Positions 23,985-35,800 of a stretch of DNA of 64,000 bases are shown piece after piece; the stretch's first letter is position 1; each line of letters begins with the position of its first letter. The DNA is from Takakia lepidozioides. Its lineage: Eukaryota > Streptophyta > Takakiopsida > Takakiales > Takakiaceae. Under the pieces are notes generated by a model. It worked only from the letters and a program-made list of their open reading frames with translations. It searched no databases and was not told where the DNA came from. Where the stretch lies: assembly GCA_030704615.1 (NCBI GenBank), contig CM060734.1:33062042-33126041 (forward strand), in the 5' to 3' direction. The translations under genes were made by a program, and so were the position numbers.

Positions 23985-24170
23985 AGCAGTGTCTGATTTT
24001 ATCAATTGTGCCGCTGCTGCTGTGGCTTCTAGTTGACCATCTATCCATGCAGGTTCTTGTATCTATCCTTCCACGGGAATCATAAGTAATGTGGAGTTTG
24101 AAATCCGGCCCTCTTGGATGAATCTAGACACACACTCTATCCCTGCTCCTTCAGCTCTCTATGACACTGC
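23985..24170. repeat. Flanking repeat, copy 2
   Basis: Direct copy of 22607-22800. It is extended by a segment ending GTTCTAGCAAACACC (about 24230-24245) that also recurs in copy 3. Confidence 0.7.
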
Positions 24171-24359
24171 AAAAAACAAACATACATCTTTGCCTTCCTG
24201 CTAGCAGCTCACAATGACAGCCTAGAATTGTTCTAGCAAACACCCCCAACCCTACTTATCAACGAGCAACGAGCTAACTTACAGCATTCAATATGCATCT
24301 CAGGGCCAAGTTTGGTGAGAGGGCAAAACAAGCTGAAATAGGTCGAAGAAGAAGGTGCC

Positions 24360-24590
24360 CAGGTTTCTTGTAGCTCTGATCCACTGGGAATCATAGGTAA
24401 TCTTGTGCTTGATATCCTGCCCTATTGGATGAATGTGGACCCACACTCTATCCCTGCTCCTTCAGCTATCCCAGCCTCTGCACACATCACGCATACATCC
24501 TCGCCTTGCTTCGAACGGCTGACAATGACGGCCTAGATTTGTTCTAGCAAACACCCCAACCCTACTCATAACACACTAGTTCCTATGCTG
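24360..24590. repeat. Flanking repeat, copy 3 (partial)
   Basis: Contains the GGGAATCATAGGTAATC and CACTCTATCCCTGCTCC words of copies 1 and 2, plus the TTGTTCTAGCAAACACC end of copy 2. Copies 2 and 3 are therefore in tandem, about 330 bases apart. Confidence 0.6.
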
Positions 24591-24937
24591 AATGGCGTAT
24601 GCTTCTCTCTGGATTGTAACAGGCATTCACCTTTTTCCCTCGATCGTCCCACCATTGACTGGGGTCGGAAAAATATTCCTTCCACAACTTCTCCTCATCC
24701 CTATATGTTCTTGGATACTTTAATGTTGCCACATCTGCATGTCACATACTTTAATTTGACGGTGGTTTGTCAGGAACCGTCCCACATTGATTAGATGGAA
24801 TATCAGAATATGCACAATCTTCAAGGAACTGGTGCTTCCGCCTCATTTCATGTGCAACCAGTGTGTTGCTAAGCTGAATCATCTGATTTCGCGAAGGAGC
24901 AGGCCAGGAAAGAGAACCCCCCGCTCGGGGACGTAAC
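24591..24937. other. No gene recognised upstream of gene A2
   Basis: Possible upstream region of gene A2. I found no palindrome and no terminal repeat here, so the left end of element 2 is not located. Confidence 0.3.
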
Positions 24938-27015
24938 ATGACTTCCTCCGAAGCAAAGTTTTATTCTGACGACAAACCAGTGCCTTTCTCAAAAGAAGCA
25001 CTTGACAATGGATTCGCAATTGTTCTGGAACATGTCTTGTCTCATCACAATTTTGAAAAGAGTATTTCAGCAACTTCTGTCCAAATCGTACACCTCTTTC
25101 TCCAAGAAGATGGACCCACCAGTTGAATGTTGTTGTTGTGTTGGTTTTGGATATGCAGAAAAATGTAAAGTCTAAGCAGGCAGAAACAGATGCAAAGGGC
25201 TCTGGAGAAGGGGACGACTCCACAAAGAGTTCTAAAAACAGTGAAGACACCGACGAGCCTGAATTGCACTACCTTGACAAGGTGAAAGAACTGATGTCAT
25301 ATCAAAAGGTAAATTCCCAGGAGGTTATTAGGGACATGATCGTCTCTGGAGGACGTCTTGAAATCCCTCTCTGCCGGATGATCTCATGCCTGTTGTTCGT
25401 CCTCCACTTTCGCATAACATTACCAAGTTGAAACAGATTTCGTGCACGGGTATAGAATGAGTGCACAAGTTTTTTACGTCTCACTGAAGGATACTAATGG
25501 TCACAGCACAAAAGTTAGCCCAGAGATTACGGACAACTGGGATGATTGTTGGAAGGATGTGAATGACGAGTTTGAGGACTCTCTGCTGCTTGGACATAAC
25601 ACCCAGCAGTTCTGCAACCACATGTTCTATGTCTGGGACGGGAACCATCGCTTGCTAGCTTGGATGGGGTACATTGCGAAACACCATTCAAAAGACAAGA
25701 ACAAGCATTGTGTTGTGGAGGCAATGGTTTTGGATCCTGGGAACGACATCGCCAGACTTCTGACAGCTATGCATGACGTGAACAAGTAGGACTTCCTCAA
25801 AAACCCATTGCCTTTCAAATTGCATGTTGGGCGCATTTCATGTCCAATGGTTAAATATTTCTTACCTATGCAATGTGTATTCCTTGTTTGCCGATCGACA
25901 GAGAAATCGCATGTTACTACGAGCTTGGTCCACACACTATTCCACATTCAGAGAATTGGTTTGATGAAGCTTGATGAGTTCCGCACAGTGCTACATCCTG
26001 ATGTCATCAAGAAGTGCGAAACATGAAGAGCTGCAGGGACCTGGTACTCGTTGACCCGAGATGCATTTTTGGAGTACATGTATGCGGTATGGCCCAGCCC
26101 ACTTCTTCCTATGTTATTCAATACAAATTTGCAATCGTATGTGTGGTAATCCAATCGTTGTTACTTGCAGCAAGAACTAGCAGAGGCCGCCGAGAGGGAG
26201 AAATCTGAGTACTACCGCACTACAGCAGAAGAGCTGAGGACTGCTAAAGGTGTTGGAGCAGCCATAAAGAAGGAGTACAAGATAAGGAGGACGAAGCTGA
26301 TGTCGGCCTTCCTGAAGCAATTGAGAATAGTGGATCCCGGACTTGGGGAGGAGTTCCTTCTCCAAATCAAATCCCACTACGACAAGCATGTACATCCAGA
26401 GATGCAACAGGAGAAATTGCACAGGCTGGATCTCTCTATGGTCGACCCCCAGACAAAAGTTAGATGGCTTGAGATTTGGAACTCAGATCAGACAGTGAAG
26501 GATCTGAATCAGTTCCCAAAAAGCACAATCCAGCCTGGCACCAAGGTCGAGGGAATAAGTGACATTGTTTTTTATCAGTGGCTTCACAAGGCCACATTTT
26601 GGAGTCAGGTATTTGTAGATTCCAGTACATGTTTTATATGAAATATCCTATAGCTTTGTCATGCGCAATCCTGATACATGTTCCCATTGCAGCTGGAGAA
26701 ACGCGCCATTCTTGTCCTGGAGCAGAATTTGAAGGACTTGAATATTTCGATGGTCTCACCACCACAGATGACCTTGGAGGCGTACATTAGAAAGTGGAAA
26801 GGTCTCAGGTGGCGGTACTGTTTCTTCCGCGAGTTCTCCAAGGATGGCAACATATTGAGGTCGAACGATTTCGACAGTCAAGTTGGAGGGGAGTGGGCGA
26901 TGATGCGTGTTGTGTACAGGTGCAGTGACTTATGCCTATCCATCACATTCTATAAACTTTTGTCATGCCTCATTGAGAAAAGATTAGTATTTCTTTTCTC
27001 CTACACAACAGTTTG

Positions 27016-27254
27016 GTGATGGTCGGTACCGATCATCACATCCACTGCTATGATATTCTCCAGTCAAACAGTCTCCATGTTTCCATCCTTAATCCTGCCT
27101 CTGTTATCATAGGCACAGGGTTTCTGATGAATGAAGTGATGGTCGGTGCTGACCATCACATTTCCTAGTTGTGCAGTCTACATAATCATAAGGATTGACG
27201 AACCCATGTTGCATTCTCTCTCATGTGAAAGTGATGATCGCCACCGATCATCAC
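27016..27254. repeat. Three palindromes in a gene A2 intron
   Basis: Copies at 27016-27039, 27136-27159 and 27231-27254 lie between the exon ending at 26919 and the next coding part near 27275. The corresponding intron of gene A1 (10861-11081) holds two copies of the other palindrome. Confidence 0.85.
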
Positions 27255-28456
27255 TTTCTTCTGCTTTTTGATATCTTGTTTTGGGAGATGGTGCTTGTTT
27301 GAGCCTCCGCATGTACACTAAATATGTGCTGATGGAAGGAAAACACCTGAGTGGAATCCCAGATTACCTAGACATGTGGTCCGACCCTGCCAACGATCCT
27401 ACCATGTACACAGTTGGTATTTTGAGGGGTTGGAGTCCTGCCCACTTCAGGGACTGTGGATGGTACCTCGACTGCCCTCCAGAGCACACGACATTTCAAG
27501 AGCAGCATATGGAGTATATGAACAGCCATGTGGAGATGTTGGCACCTTTGAACGACGAGGAGTACCAGAGGAACATTGCTTCATTGGCCGCCAAGGAGCC
27601 AAACACGCAGGCAACTCCAAAGAAAGGCAGGAAGGCGGGTCGCAAGGTGAAAGATCCAAAGGCTCCGGAGGTAGTAGCCAAGTCACCTGGGAAGCCTAAG
27701 GAGAAAGAGAAGGAGAAGGTGAAGGGGAAGGAGAAGGCGAAGGAGAAAGAGAAGGAAAAGAAGAAAGGTGAGGACAAGGAGAAAGATGAGACCGCTGGGA
27801 GGTACACCCGCATTGTTGAATGCGTTTTCGATGCCAAGCCACACCCTTCCCGTGCAGACTTGGCAGGGCAGATCAAGATTGTGAATGAGGGATGGCTGGC
27901 GATGATGGAGACTCGGAGAAAGAGTTACTCGGGGGTGCCATCACCGACTTGGGATAACATGATTTCATTTCTTAATCTGGTAAGAATCTTTCTCTTCACA
28001 TGGGACTTTCGAAATTGTGTATGCCAATGTAGATGATGGTTTCTGTTGGGACCCTCATTTTTGTATGCAGTGTTCAAAAACCCTTTGCCACTGACATGGT
28101 CATCCTTGACATCCCAGACGGCCAGCTTGTCCCCGACGTTCCTCCAAAGGGAAAGACTCCATCCTGGAACAGATTCGATGAGAACTACTGGAGTTGGGTA
28201 TTCGGATTCTGCAATAATTTCCTTTCAGATGCAGGAATGCTTTTGCTCTTTCAGTCATGTGACAAGGATAGTCGTAGGGGACTGGCATCATACTTGAAGT
28301 CGTCTGGGTTCGAAATTCTGAGGACATGGAATTGTGTGAACATCCTGTACCTTCTGAAAGGTGGTTGCCCTGGACAGCTAGTATGGCACCGCCCTACTCT
28401 GAACTGTTTCCCAATGTCTTTTCAGTTGTTTCTGCTGGATTGCTCTACCACCATAT

Positions 28457-28480
28457 GTGATGATCGGCACCGATCATCAC
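28457..28480. repeat. Single palindrome in a gene A2 intron
   Basis: One copy with centre CGGCACCG lies between two methylase-coding parts. The matching intron of gene A1 (12220-12315) also holds a single palindrome of its own family, near 12248. Confidence 0.85.
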
Positions 28481-29924
28481 AAAAACATTCCATTGTAGTT
28501 TACATTTGCAGTCCATGTTCTGTTCTTTCCCGCGCCAGAATTTCTTTCGAATTTCTATGTCTCACTCCTACCTTGCATCTTTGCCAGACAAGGATGTTTG
28601 AGGCAATCTGCCTGAGGCGGATTCGCACGTCCAAAACACCTTCCTCCGTTCGCAGCTTTGAAATTTCCGACCAGGGGTGTTTTATCAAACCCCCATATGA
28701 TCCGCATGTGGATGACATGCTGTACAATTTCATGCACTCCAGTCAGACAGTCAAAAGACCAGACGGGTTTCCAGGAGAGGTGCAAGGGAGAGAACCCCAG
28801 CGTTCATGCAGATGCTCTTGGAGTCATGCAGCCACCATTCTGCAAGGGTGGTCGACCTCACACTATCCACAGGTTCGTTGGTTCAATACTGTTTCCATTC
28901 TCAAGGTCTTCCAGTTTGCATCCGATTTTGCATCCTCTACAACCTTCATGAGGCTTTTTGTCTTGGTAGGTGCGACTTACCGTGCTTGCAAGGTTGGTGG
29001 GAGAAGCCTTTTTGGCATGGAGGGCGACACCAAACTATTCAAGAGTGTCCTCCTCCCTCTTGTGTTTGGCTCTACGTCTGGCACACAGACTGAACAAATT
29101 CAAATCAGAAATGATGAGGATATTGAGGATAAGCAGATCGACAACGACTTCTCATGTGAGTAAGTCGGCCATGGAAATGTCATTCCAGTTTGGGTGCTTG
29201 TTCAATTTTGCAGACATCAAATTTGCAGTAATAACTTTTATCATGCTTTGACTTGCAGGAACGGCGGCGATGGATCTTTAGGAGAAACCCCCATTTGTGC
29301 CGAGACTGTTTTCGACAGTCCCCTTTCCACTTTTGTGCTTTCTGTCTATGCCGAAGCAATGGCACTTCAAATGGCCGAGGCTCTATCCCCTGACTTCTTA
29401 TTGCTCGATCGCAGGAGTAGCCATCGTAGATCCGGAGTTCTGAAATTCTTGGACTTGGATGCAGAGGACGCGGGGATACATTGTACTGACTCTGAGTCAG
29501 ATTGAACTTCGCATTTTTTATGTTCTATTTATATCCTATTTGGAACTCATTGAATTCCCTTGCCTCATTGCATTTGTTCTGGCAGAAAAGAAAATGAATC
29601 AAACAATCTACTCGGATTCAAATGTCAATCTTCATGAAACCATCCCCTAAACCCCTCACACTCATGTCATATCCATTGTGCAATCATCTATTGTGTATTC
29701 ATGCATCCTCCATTCAATAATGTTTTCCACCATTCAACATCCATCCATTCGCTTGCATTGTTCCCACATAACCCTATATTTCTCATCCACTCTACATTCA
29801 TCCATCCTGCATTCAACTGTTGCTTTCAGGTGGGGATGACCACGTCCTTTTATTATTTCGTCCAACTTGTTTCCGCGGTTGAGGGTGCTCTTCCGCGGAA
29901 ATACACTCTGCTTCTTACTTGGCG

Positions 29925-30045
29925 TGCGTAGACGTGGCGTTTAAGGTCAATGACGCGGAGTGAGCCCAGTGATGTGGCGTTTGTTCAAGGTGACATGGCG
30001 TGAGCGCGGCTACACTCGCGCCACCAGGCTCACGCCGAGGCATCC
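29925..30045. repeat. GC-rich GGCGTGAG/CTCACGCC cluster, left
   Basis: This short stretch has several GTGGCGT, GGCGTGAGCGCG and CTCACGCC words, forming an imperfect inverted repeat within itself. ATGGCGTGAGCGCG recurs in opposite orientation near 36832-36845. It is a candidate transposon end. Confidence 0.4.
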
Positions 30046-30109
30046 CTGCCCTTGAGTTTGCAAGGTACTTGGAGGGTTGAGACTGCAGCTCCTCAGTTGC
30101 TCCCTGGTC

Positions 30110-30745
30110 GTTTTCATAGACCACTCCAAGATCTCCAGACTACAGACATAGGCTTATTGTGTATGTTTGGACATGTTCCAATGTTCCTCATTATGTAGAA
30201 TCTAATGGAGCCCAAAGTGACTTGCAATGAATGTTGTTGAAAGAGCACTAGGTCTCCTACATAAGGGAATTTGTCAAAATATTGATGTTGTCGAATTTTG
30301 GGGACAAAGGTCTACTGTACAGCATGGAGCAGAGCTGGCACGAGTTTCCTAAAGATCCTCATCAATGGTGGGACAAACGCAATTGCAAGGTGTGACTTTC
30401 TTAATGTACAATGCAGAGAAATTTGTCCATCCTGCAAATGTGGCCGGTTCTTACTGTTAGTATCATGATTTGGTATCTTTCCTGTTGTTGACAAGGTCCA
30501 TGGGAGGGTTGGTCTTAGGAGCCTGAGTTTAAATCTATGGCTGCTCCAGCTAGACCGTGGTGGTTTTCCTCGCAGACCCATCCGAGTTCACCTGACTATA
30601 GACACAAGCAGCACACACAAGAGGTCCTTTTGGGTTGATGGTCAGTTGAATCCTCCATGGTTGAAAGAAAAGCTAGCTGCCATGACACGAGGTCAAGGAC
30701 AAAGTGGTAATGGCTCATTCTTCAGCACATTTCAACCTGTTTTGC
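30110..30745 (+). repeat. Unidentified dispersed repeat
   Basis: A block including AAAGCTAGCTGCCATGACAC (about 30670) recurs on the opposite strand at 57885-58130, with matching words on both sides. A shorter related piece starts at 30110. No protein is evident; it could be a non-autonomous element or a copied transcript. Confidence 0.45.
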
Positions 30746-30987
30746 CCTCTTATCAGAGTCGACCCTGATTTCCATGTTGAATTCTACAAGTTAGCTTGTT
30801 GGGTTGATCTATGGCGGTCTAAATTTTTTTGGCATGTGACTGCTGTATTGTCTTCTGAGCAATGCTGACAGATAATCCATCTAGTTGTGGGGGTCGCCCC
30901 AAAACAATAAAAACCCGCCGACTTCCTTGAAGACATCCTGAGGATCCCATGCAGGGATGATGGGAAGGAAACATCCATTTTAACACA

Positions 30988-32032
30988 GTGACGATCGGTA
31001 CCGACCATCACTTTGTCTTCTAACAAATGAATGGAAATTCTAGTTGGTTTCCCAATGCACCTTGACTCAATTCTCACTAGACTGCGATGATCGGTGCCGA
31101 CCATCAGGATGATGCAAGCGATGGTCGGTACCGCACATCACCACAAGACAACACTAGGATAGAAACACCCACGAGGTCTGAATATGATGGTCGACACCGA
31201 TCATTACTATTAGTCAGAATCCCTTCTTTCACTCACTGAACTTGATCTCCTCTTTTGGATTCTGGTGCATTGCCAATCTTTTCAAAAAGTGATGATCGGT
31301 ACCGATCATCACAATCAGATTGCCTTAGGAAGCAAAACCCGTGAGGTATGAGTGTGACGGTCGGCACCGATCATCACTCTTAGTCAGAATCCCTTCATTC
31401 ACCCATTGAACTTGGTCTCCTTGTTTGGATTCTGGTGTATTGCCAAACCGTTCAAACAGTGATGATCGGTACCGATCATCACAATCAAACTGCCTTGGGA
31501 AGCACAACCCATGAGGTCTGGATGTGATGGTCAGTACCGATCATCACTTCACAACAGAATTCTGCATTTCATTGTATGAGAAATAGAGCAAATAAATGGA
31601 CTTGGAGGCGATGGTCGCCACCGACCATCGCTTGTATGTTACTGCAATTCCAAATCTGAAGTGGAATGGACATTTTTCCACCTAAAGCATGGGAGCTGAA
31701 TGTGATGGTCGGCACCGATCATCACTATCCTGAACGAGCACGCCATTTCTAAACTGTTCTGAACAAGAAGGGAATGGACCTTAAAGCGATGATCGTTACC
31801 GATCATCGCTTCGACATTATTCAAGATGCGTCTTTAGTTCCCTGTCACTCTTGCATCACAATGAAAATCGCATTCTTTGCTTAAACAAAGCAATGGCGAA
31901 GGTGATGATCGGCACAGATCATCACTTTCGCCTTGATACACATTCTTTCCTGCCTGCCTGCCTTCCGGAATTTGCTGAAATACGACACCAACTTCATTCT
32001 TCTTTAAAGCGATGATCGCCACCGATCATCGT
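30988..32032. repeat. Main palindrome array of element 2 (13 copies)
   Basis: Thirteen copies lie here, starting at 30988, 31084, 31118, 31184, 31289, 31354, 31459, 31524, 31608, 31702, 31786, 31902 and 32009. The central 20 bases of the consensus are GATGATCGGTACCGATCATC, flanked by GT or GC and by AC or GC. Copies at 31289 and 31459 are perfect 24-bp palindromes. From 31184 to 31547 the array is a direct repeat of 170 bp carrying two palindromes per unit. It lies upstream of gene B2, as the element 1 array lies upstream of gene B1. Confidence 0.9.
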
Positions 32033-32096
32033 TTTTCTCACATCGCGGGACCATCAGTAAAGAGGGGGAAGTGCGTTTGAGAGAACTTATGGATTC

Positions 32097-32447
32097 CTAC
32101 TTCGCCTTCTTTGGCTTCGTGGCTGCATTGCTCGGATCGCCCTCTTCAACTTTCCTCTTCCCTTTTTCATTGGTCTGAACATACGAAAAAACAATGTATT
32201 GAATCCCACATGGAAATGAAAACATCAAGACAAATGAAAATAGTATTATGCGGATATTGAATGATCACCATTTCTGTCTGATGTAGGGTTTGCAAACTTC
32301 CTCCCTGTATGGCGTCCACTGCTCCTCCTCCTGTTCTGTTGTCTTCGGGCATGAACTCGGCTAGCACTGTCTGGTTACCTACGCTCACTGCTCCAGCCGT
32401 CGCTGCGACTGCGGCGACCTCACTCTCACTTCCTACATGCTTTTCTG
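32097..32447 (-). CDS. ORF C2: small two-exon gene of unknown function
   Basis: On the minus strand a coding stretch from about 32447 to 32269 ends at a GTGATC donor. A CAG acceptor near 32175 joins it to a short last exon ending at TAG 32099-32097. The predicted end, TKPKKAK, is lysine-rich and could act in nuclear import. An upstream exon with a heptad-like charged helix may lie at 32450-32630. I recognise no domain. It sits antisense between the palindrome array and gene B2, the position held by ORF C1 in element 1. The splice reading is plausible but unproven. Confidence 0.35.
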
Positions 32448-32866
32448 CTTAATCTGTCTCCAAGTTCACATGCTGCCTAAGCGCTGCACCATCTTGCATG
32501 CGAAGCCTCGTCATTTGCTCTCTTGATCTCAGCCTCTCTCTAAGCGATGTAAAATACAATGATTTCCTCCTCTTCCGAACCGAACAAGGAACCCTCTCCA
32601 GCTTGACTTCCTCTCTTCCTCTAAGAAACAAGAAAGATGAACAGACTCGCTTTCTTCCGGGGTCCCGTCGTTTTGGAAGTGTCCCTGGAACCGTTCGATT
32701 CCTTCTTGCGTGTCTGATACTTGAACGTACGTTACAGTGAAAAGAGCGTAACCTAATTGGGACATCTGTTCCTTTGCGCGGTTGTTTTGGGTTCTTGGCG
32801 TGTGCAAACATAAAATTGACATGTGTCTTATTTGTGACGGCTTCATTAATATCACCGTTGAACGTC

Positions 32867-35800
32867 ATGGATGAGAATTCTCAAAGTACTTACCATGAGG
32901 CCTACTTAGGATTTAACGGAATATGCGTACGTGGAGAGTTCTGGGCCCAGGGATTGCATAATCTAGAAACCATCCACATGATCAGACATAGTGGATCTAG
33001 TCATGGCCTGACAAATGAACTAATTACGGCTCATGTGAGGCAGTGGAGAGTGCGCCCTGGTAGATACATAGTACTTGGAGAGCCTCGGCAAAAGTCCCTT
33101 GGATCATATGTGACGCCCGGGACTGCTGCTTCAGTCGTTGAAGACAAAAGGGAGGTGGTGGTGAAAAGAGAACAAACGTCCTCCACTCCAATCGTTGAGC
33201 TTTCGGATTCGTCCGATGATGACATTACCAAAATTCCAACTCCAGTCCTTTGTATTGTGGAAGCGGATGAAGAAGACATTTGTAGTGTCATTCCAAAACT
33301 ACGGGCAATGGGAGGAATGGCAGGTTTCAAAAATGAGTTGCGGGGGATTGATTGGGAAGCTTTGAAGCAGGTGCCTGCGAAGTTCCTGCCAGAGACGTTT
33401 GATGGGGATATCCTATTCAAGCTGCCTCCTCCTCCGCGAGTTGGAGGTATAACAAGCATGATGCACGGAATGGACAAGAAACACAACGGGCACCCATGGT
33501 GCAGAACAAAAACATCCAATATTCAAAATGAGGACAAACTTGTTTTCAGGAGAACAGTTTGTGATAATTTGAATTGCAGGCACTTTCTTCAGTCTGGGGT
33601 TCATAATCAAAGCGAGTGGGAGGGTCTCGCGGAAAATCCATTTAAGCCTGGGACTGCTCCTCCACCGGCAACCACTTTCGTTTGCAAATTCTGCAAACTT
33701 GTACCATCCTGCCTGGCGCTGTGTGGAGCAAGAATATACTATGTTGTCCACCGTTTGAAAACAATGACAAGAGCTTGTGTGCATTTCGGTTTCCATAACC
33801 ATCCTGTCTCGAAGGGGGATTACAGGGAGAGTGTTGAGACAGTATCGAGGTTGATTAAACAGGAGTACGAGAGAAACCCATTCGCAACAACATCTGCAAT
33901 TGCTCTTGGCGTAAGCAAGTCCTTCTTGGAAAGCCATATTTTGAGTGAAGGGGATTCTGTGGGGACTAAACTTGACGGTGCAGCATTGGACGTTGTCATG
34001 GATCATTTCTCCACGTTGAGTTCACCTAAAATTCGGCATCAGATCAATGCATTGAGAATGGGCTCTGGGATCAGAGGCTACATAGACAACATGGAATTGA
34101 AACGACTGAGCATGTACGACTACATCCAGGACAATGTTTTTCCAGGTCAAGGTGCCATCAAAGTATTTCTTTTCAAATTGTCGACTGCTAGGGAGGGTAG
34201 TGGGGTTAGCCTCGTGAAGCGGATGCAGAAGACTGGGGACCTGCAGAATTGTTTTCTTATGTTTGATCATGTGAAACGAGTGAAAGATTGGATGACAATG
34301 GCTTGTCATGTCTACGATCCAGTGTACCAACGAGTTATGACAATTGCAGTTTGTGACATGCAATCCGAGGATACGGAATCCTAGAAGCTCATGTGGAATT
34401 CCCTTGTACGTGTTATGGGCTGCCATCTCCAAATTTTGCTGGTTTTATGGCAAATAGTGCTCAGGCAAATTTCAATGCAGTTTGAATTGTCTTCGGATCC
34501 AAAAGTGACCCAAAAGTGAAGCATGAATACGATGTCTAGTTAGGCTTCAGGTATATGAACTATGAACAGATCGTTTCGTTTTAAATTTGTACCAGAGATG
34601 CAGACACAACAAGGAATTTTGTGCAAAGAGTACAAAGATGCTAGAACAATGAAGGAGGCGGCCACTTTGTTCCAGACAATTCGTGCCTGGTGGTTCTCTT
34701 CTGGAGCTGCATCGCTTGAGAGTATGAGAGCATTGGAAGATTGGCTGGCGTTTTGGCACTTCCGATATAGACAGTGGGTAGCAGCCATGACAATGGTGCG
34801 AGGCTTGTATTGCTAGCTTTATTCATACATTTACTTTCCAAATTTTGCTCTCCTTTCTTTATGTTGTTCCCTGTGCACTGTTCTGAAGTGTGGTTCTCCT
34901 CTTTGCAGAACATGTCCATTGAGGAAATGGTGGACATGCCATCTTGCAATTTGGCAGAGACTATGCACAATGCATGGTTGCAACAGTATGGGAAACGAGG
35001 TCGGGATTTGTATGTGGCAACAACAGATGATCTGATACGTGCCTTGCAACAATAAACTAGATACCGTGATTTCTTGCGAGGAGGGGCTGGTGGCAAGGGT
35101 CCGGACAAACAGGAGTTGATGTTGCGTGCTGCAAACAGATCTGGGGATCCAAGCAAGATAGCATGGGCGGTGAGCATGTATGCCCAGGGAACGCCACTTG
35201 TTTCAAGAGTTCCACATCTTGAAGGGGAGGAGAGATTCGGCTCTTGTAAGAGGAAATTGAACACTCCACCTGGTTCGGATTCCGATTCGCATAGGGCAGA
35301 CCGTGATAACTTCTCGAAGCCTCGTGTTCCCCTGCATGATAGATCCATGTCCGGAACCTCCATTCTGGAGGAACCTCCAACACGACGGCAGACTCCAGCA
35401 TCAAACAGTGCCACTGAAATGGTGCAGGAGAGAAACAACCCCCTTGATGTGCTTGAGTCCGCATGCCCGGACCACGTTTGACACATAGAATGCATAAGTG
35501 CAGGGTCTCGTGTGAAATGTACAGCGATCAGGGCAACTAATTTCAAGAAGTGCACTTCATCTATATCTAGAGGTGGTGCCCGGACTCCTGCTCCGACTTT
35601 CACAGGTTTGATGTGTCCATACGGTCAACCAGAAGCCAAGAACCACAAGTTCTGGTTCTGCGCAGATAATTGTGGCAAATGTGTGCATGGAACTGTGTGT
35701 CCTTCCGTGGTGATGAAGCCAGCTCCTCCAACCGTTTGGCCCGTCAAGGTGGGAACACATCTCACAAGTCAGGAGATTGCAATGCTGGAGGAGGCAGGCT

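Larger units (their letters stand above)
24938..29505 (+). pseudogene. Gene A2: ParB-like domain joined to methyltransferase-like domain
   Basis: This is the counterpart of gene A1, with the same order of parts. ATG 24938 starts a short head. An acceptor near 25156 leads to a charged stretch and IPLCRMIS (about 25360), then, after a frameshift near 25385, GYRMSAQVFYVSL and FYVWDGNHRLLAW (about 25626-25664), the ParB/Srx-like core. Helical exons follow (26170-26608, 26694-26919). After a long intron come a region with WYLDCP and a Lys/Glu-rich run of about 65 residues (about 27590-27790). The methylase-like part shows DMVILDIPDG at motif IV (about 28098), YWSWVFGF, and VVDLTLSTG (about 28850-28883) then GR.LFGMEGD (about 28999-29030) as motif I. 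An acidic tail ends at 29505. Frameshifts lie near 25385, 26022 and 28780. DIPDG is identical to gene A1 although the surroundings differ, so it was probably kept by selection. Confidence 0.65.

Noticed and set aside
29915-30124. Short minus-strand frame over the GC-rich cluster
   Set aside because: The sequence is a set of inverted GC-rich words; the frame is a by-product.
34641-35603. A 320-residue minus-strand frame
   Set aside because: It is antisense to gene B2, whose plus-strand frames align with gene B1.
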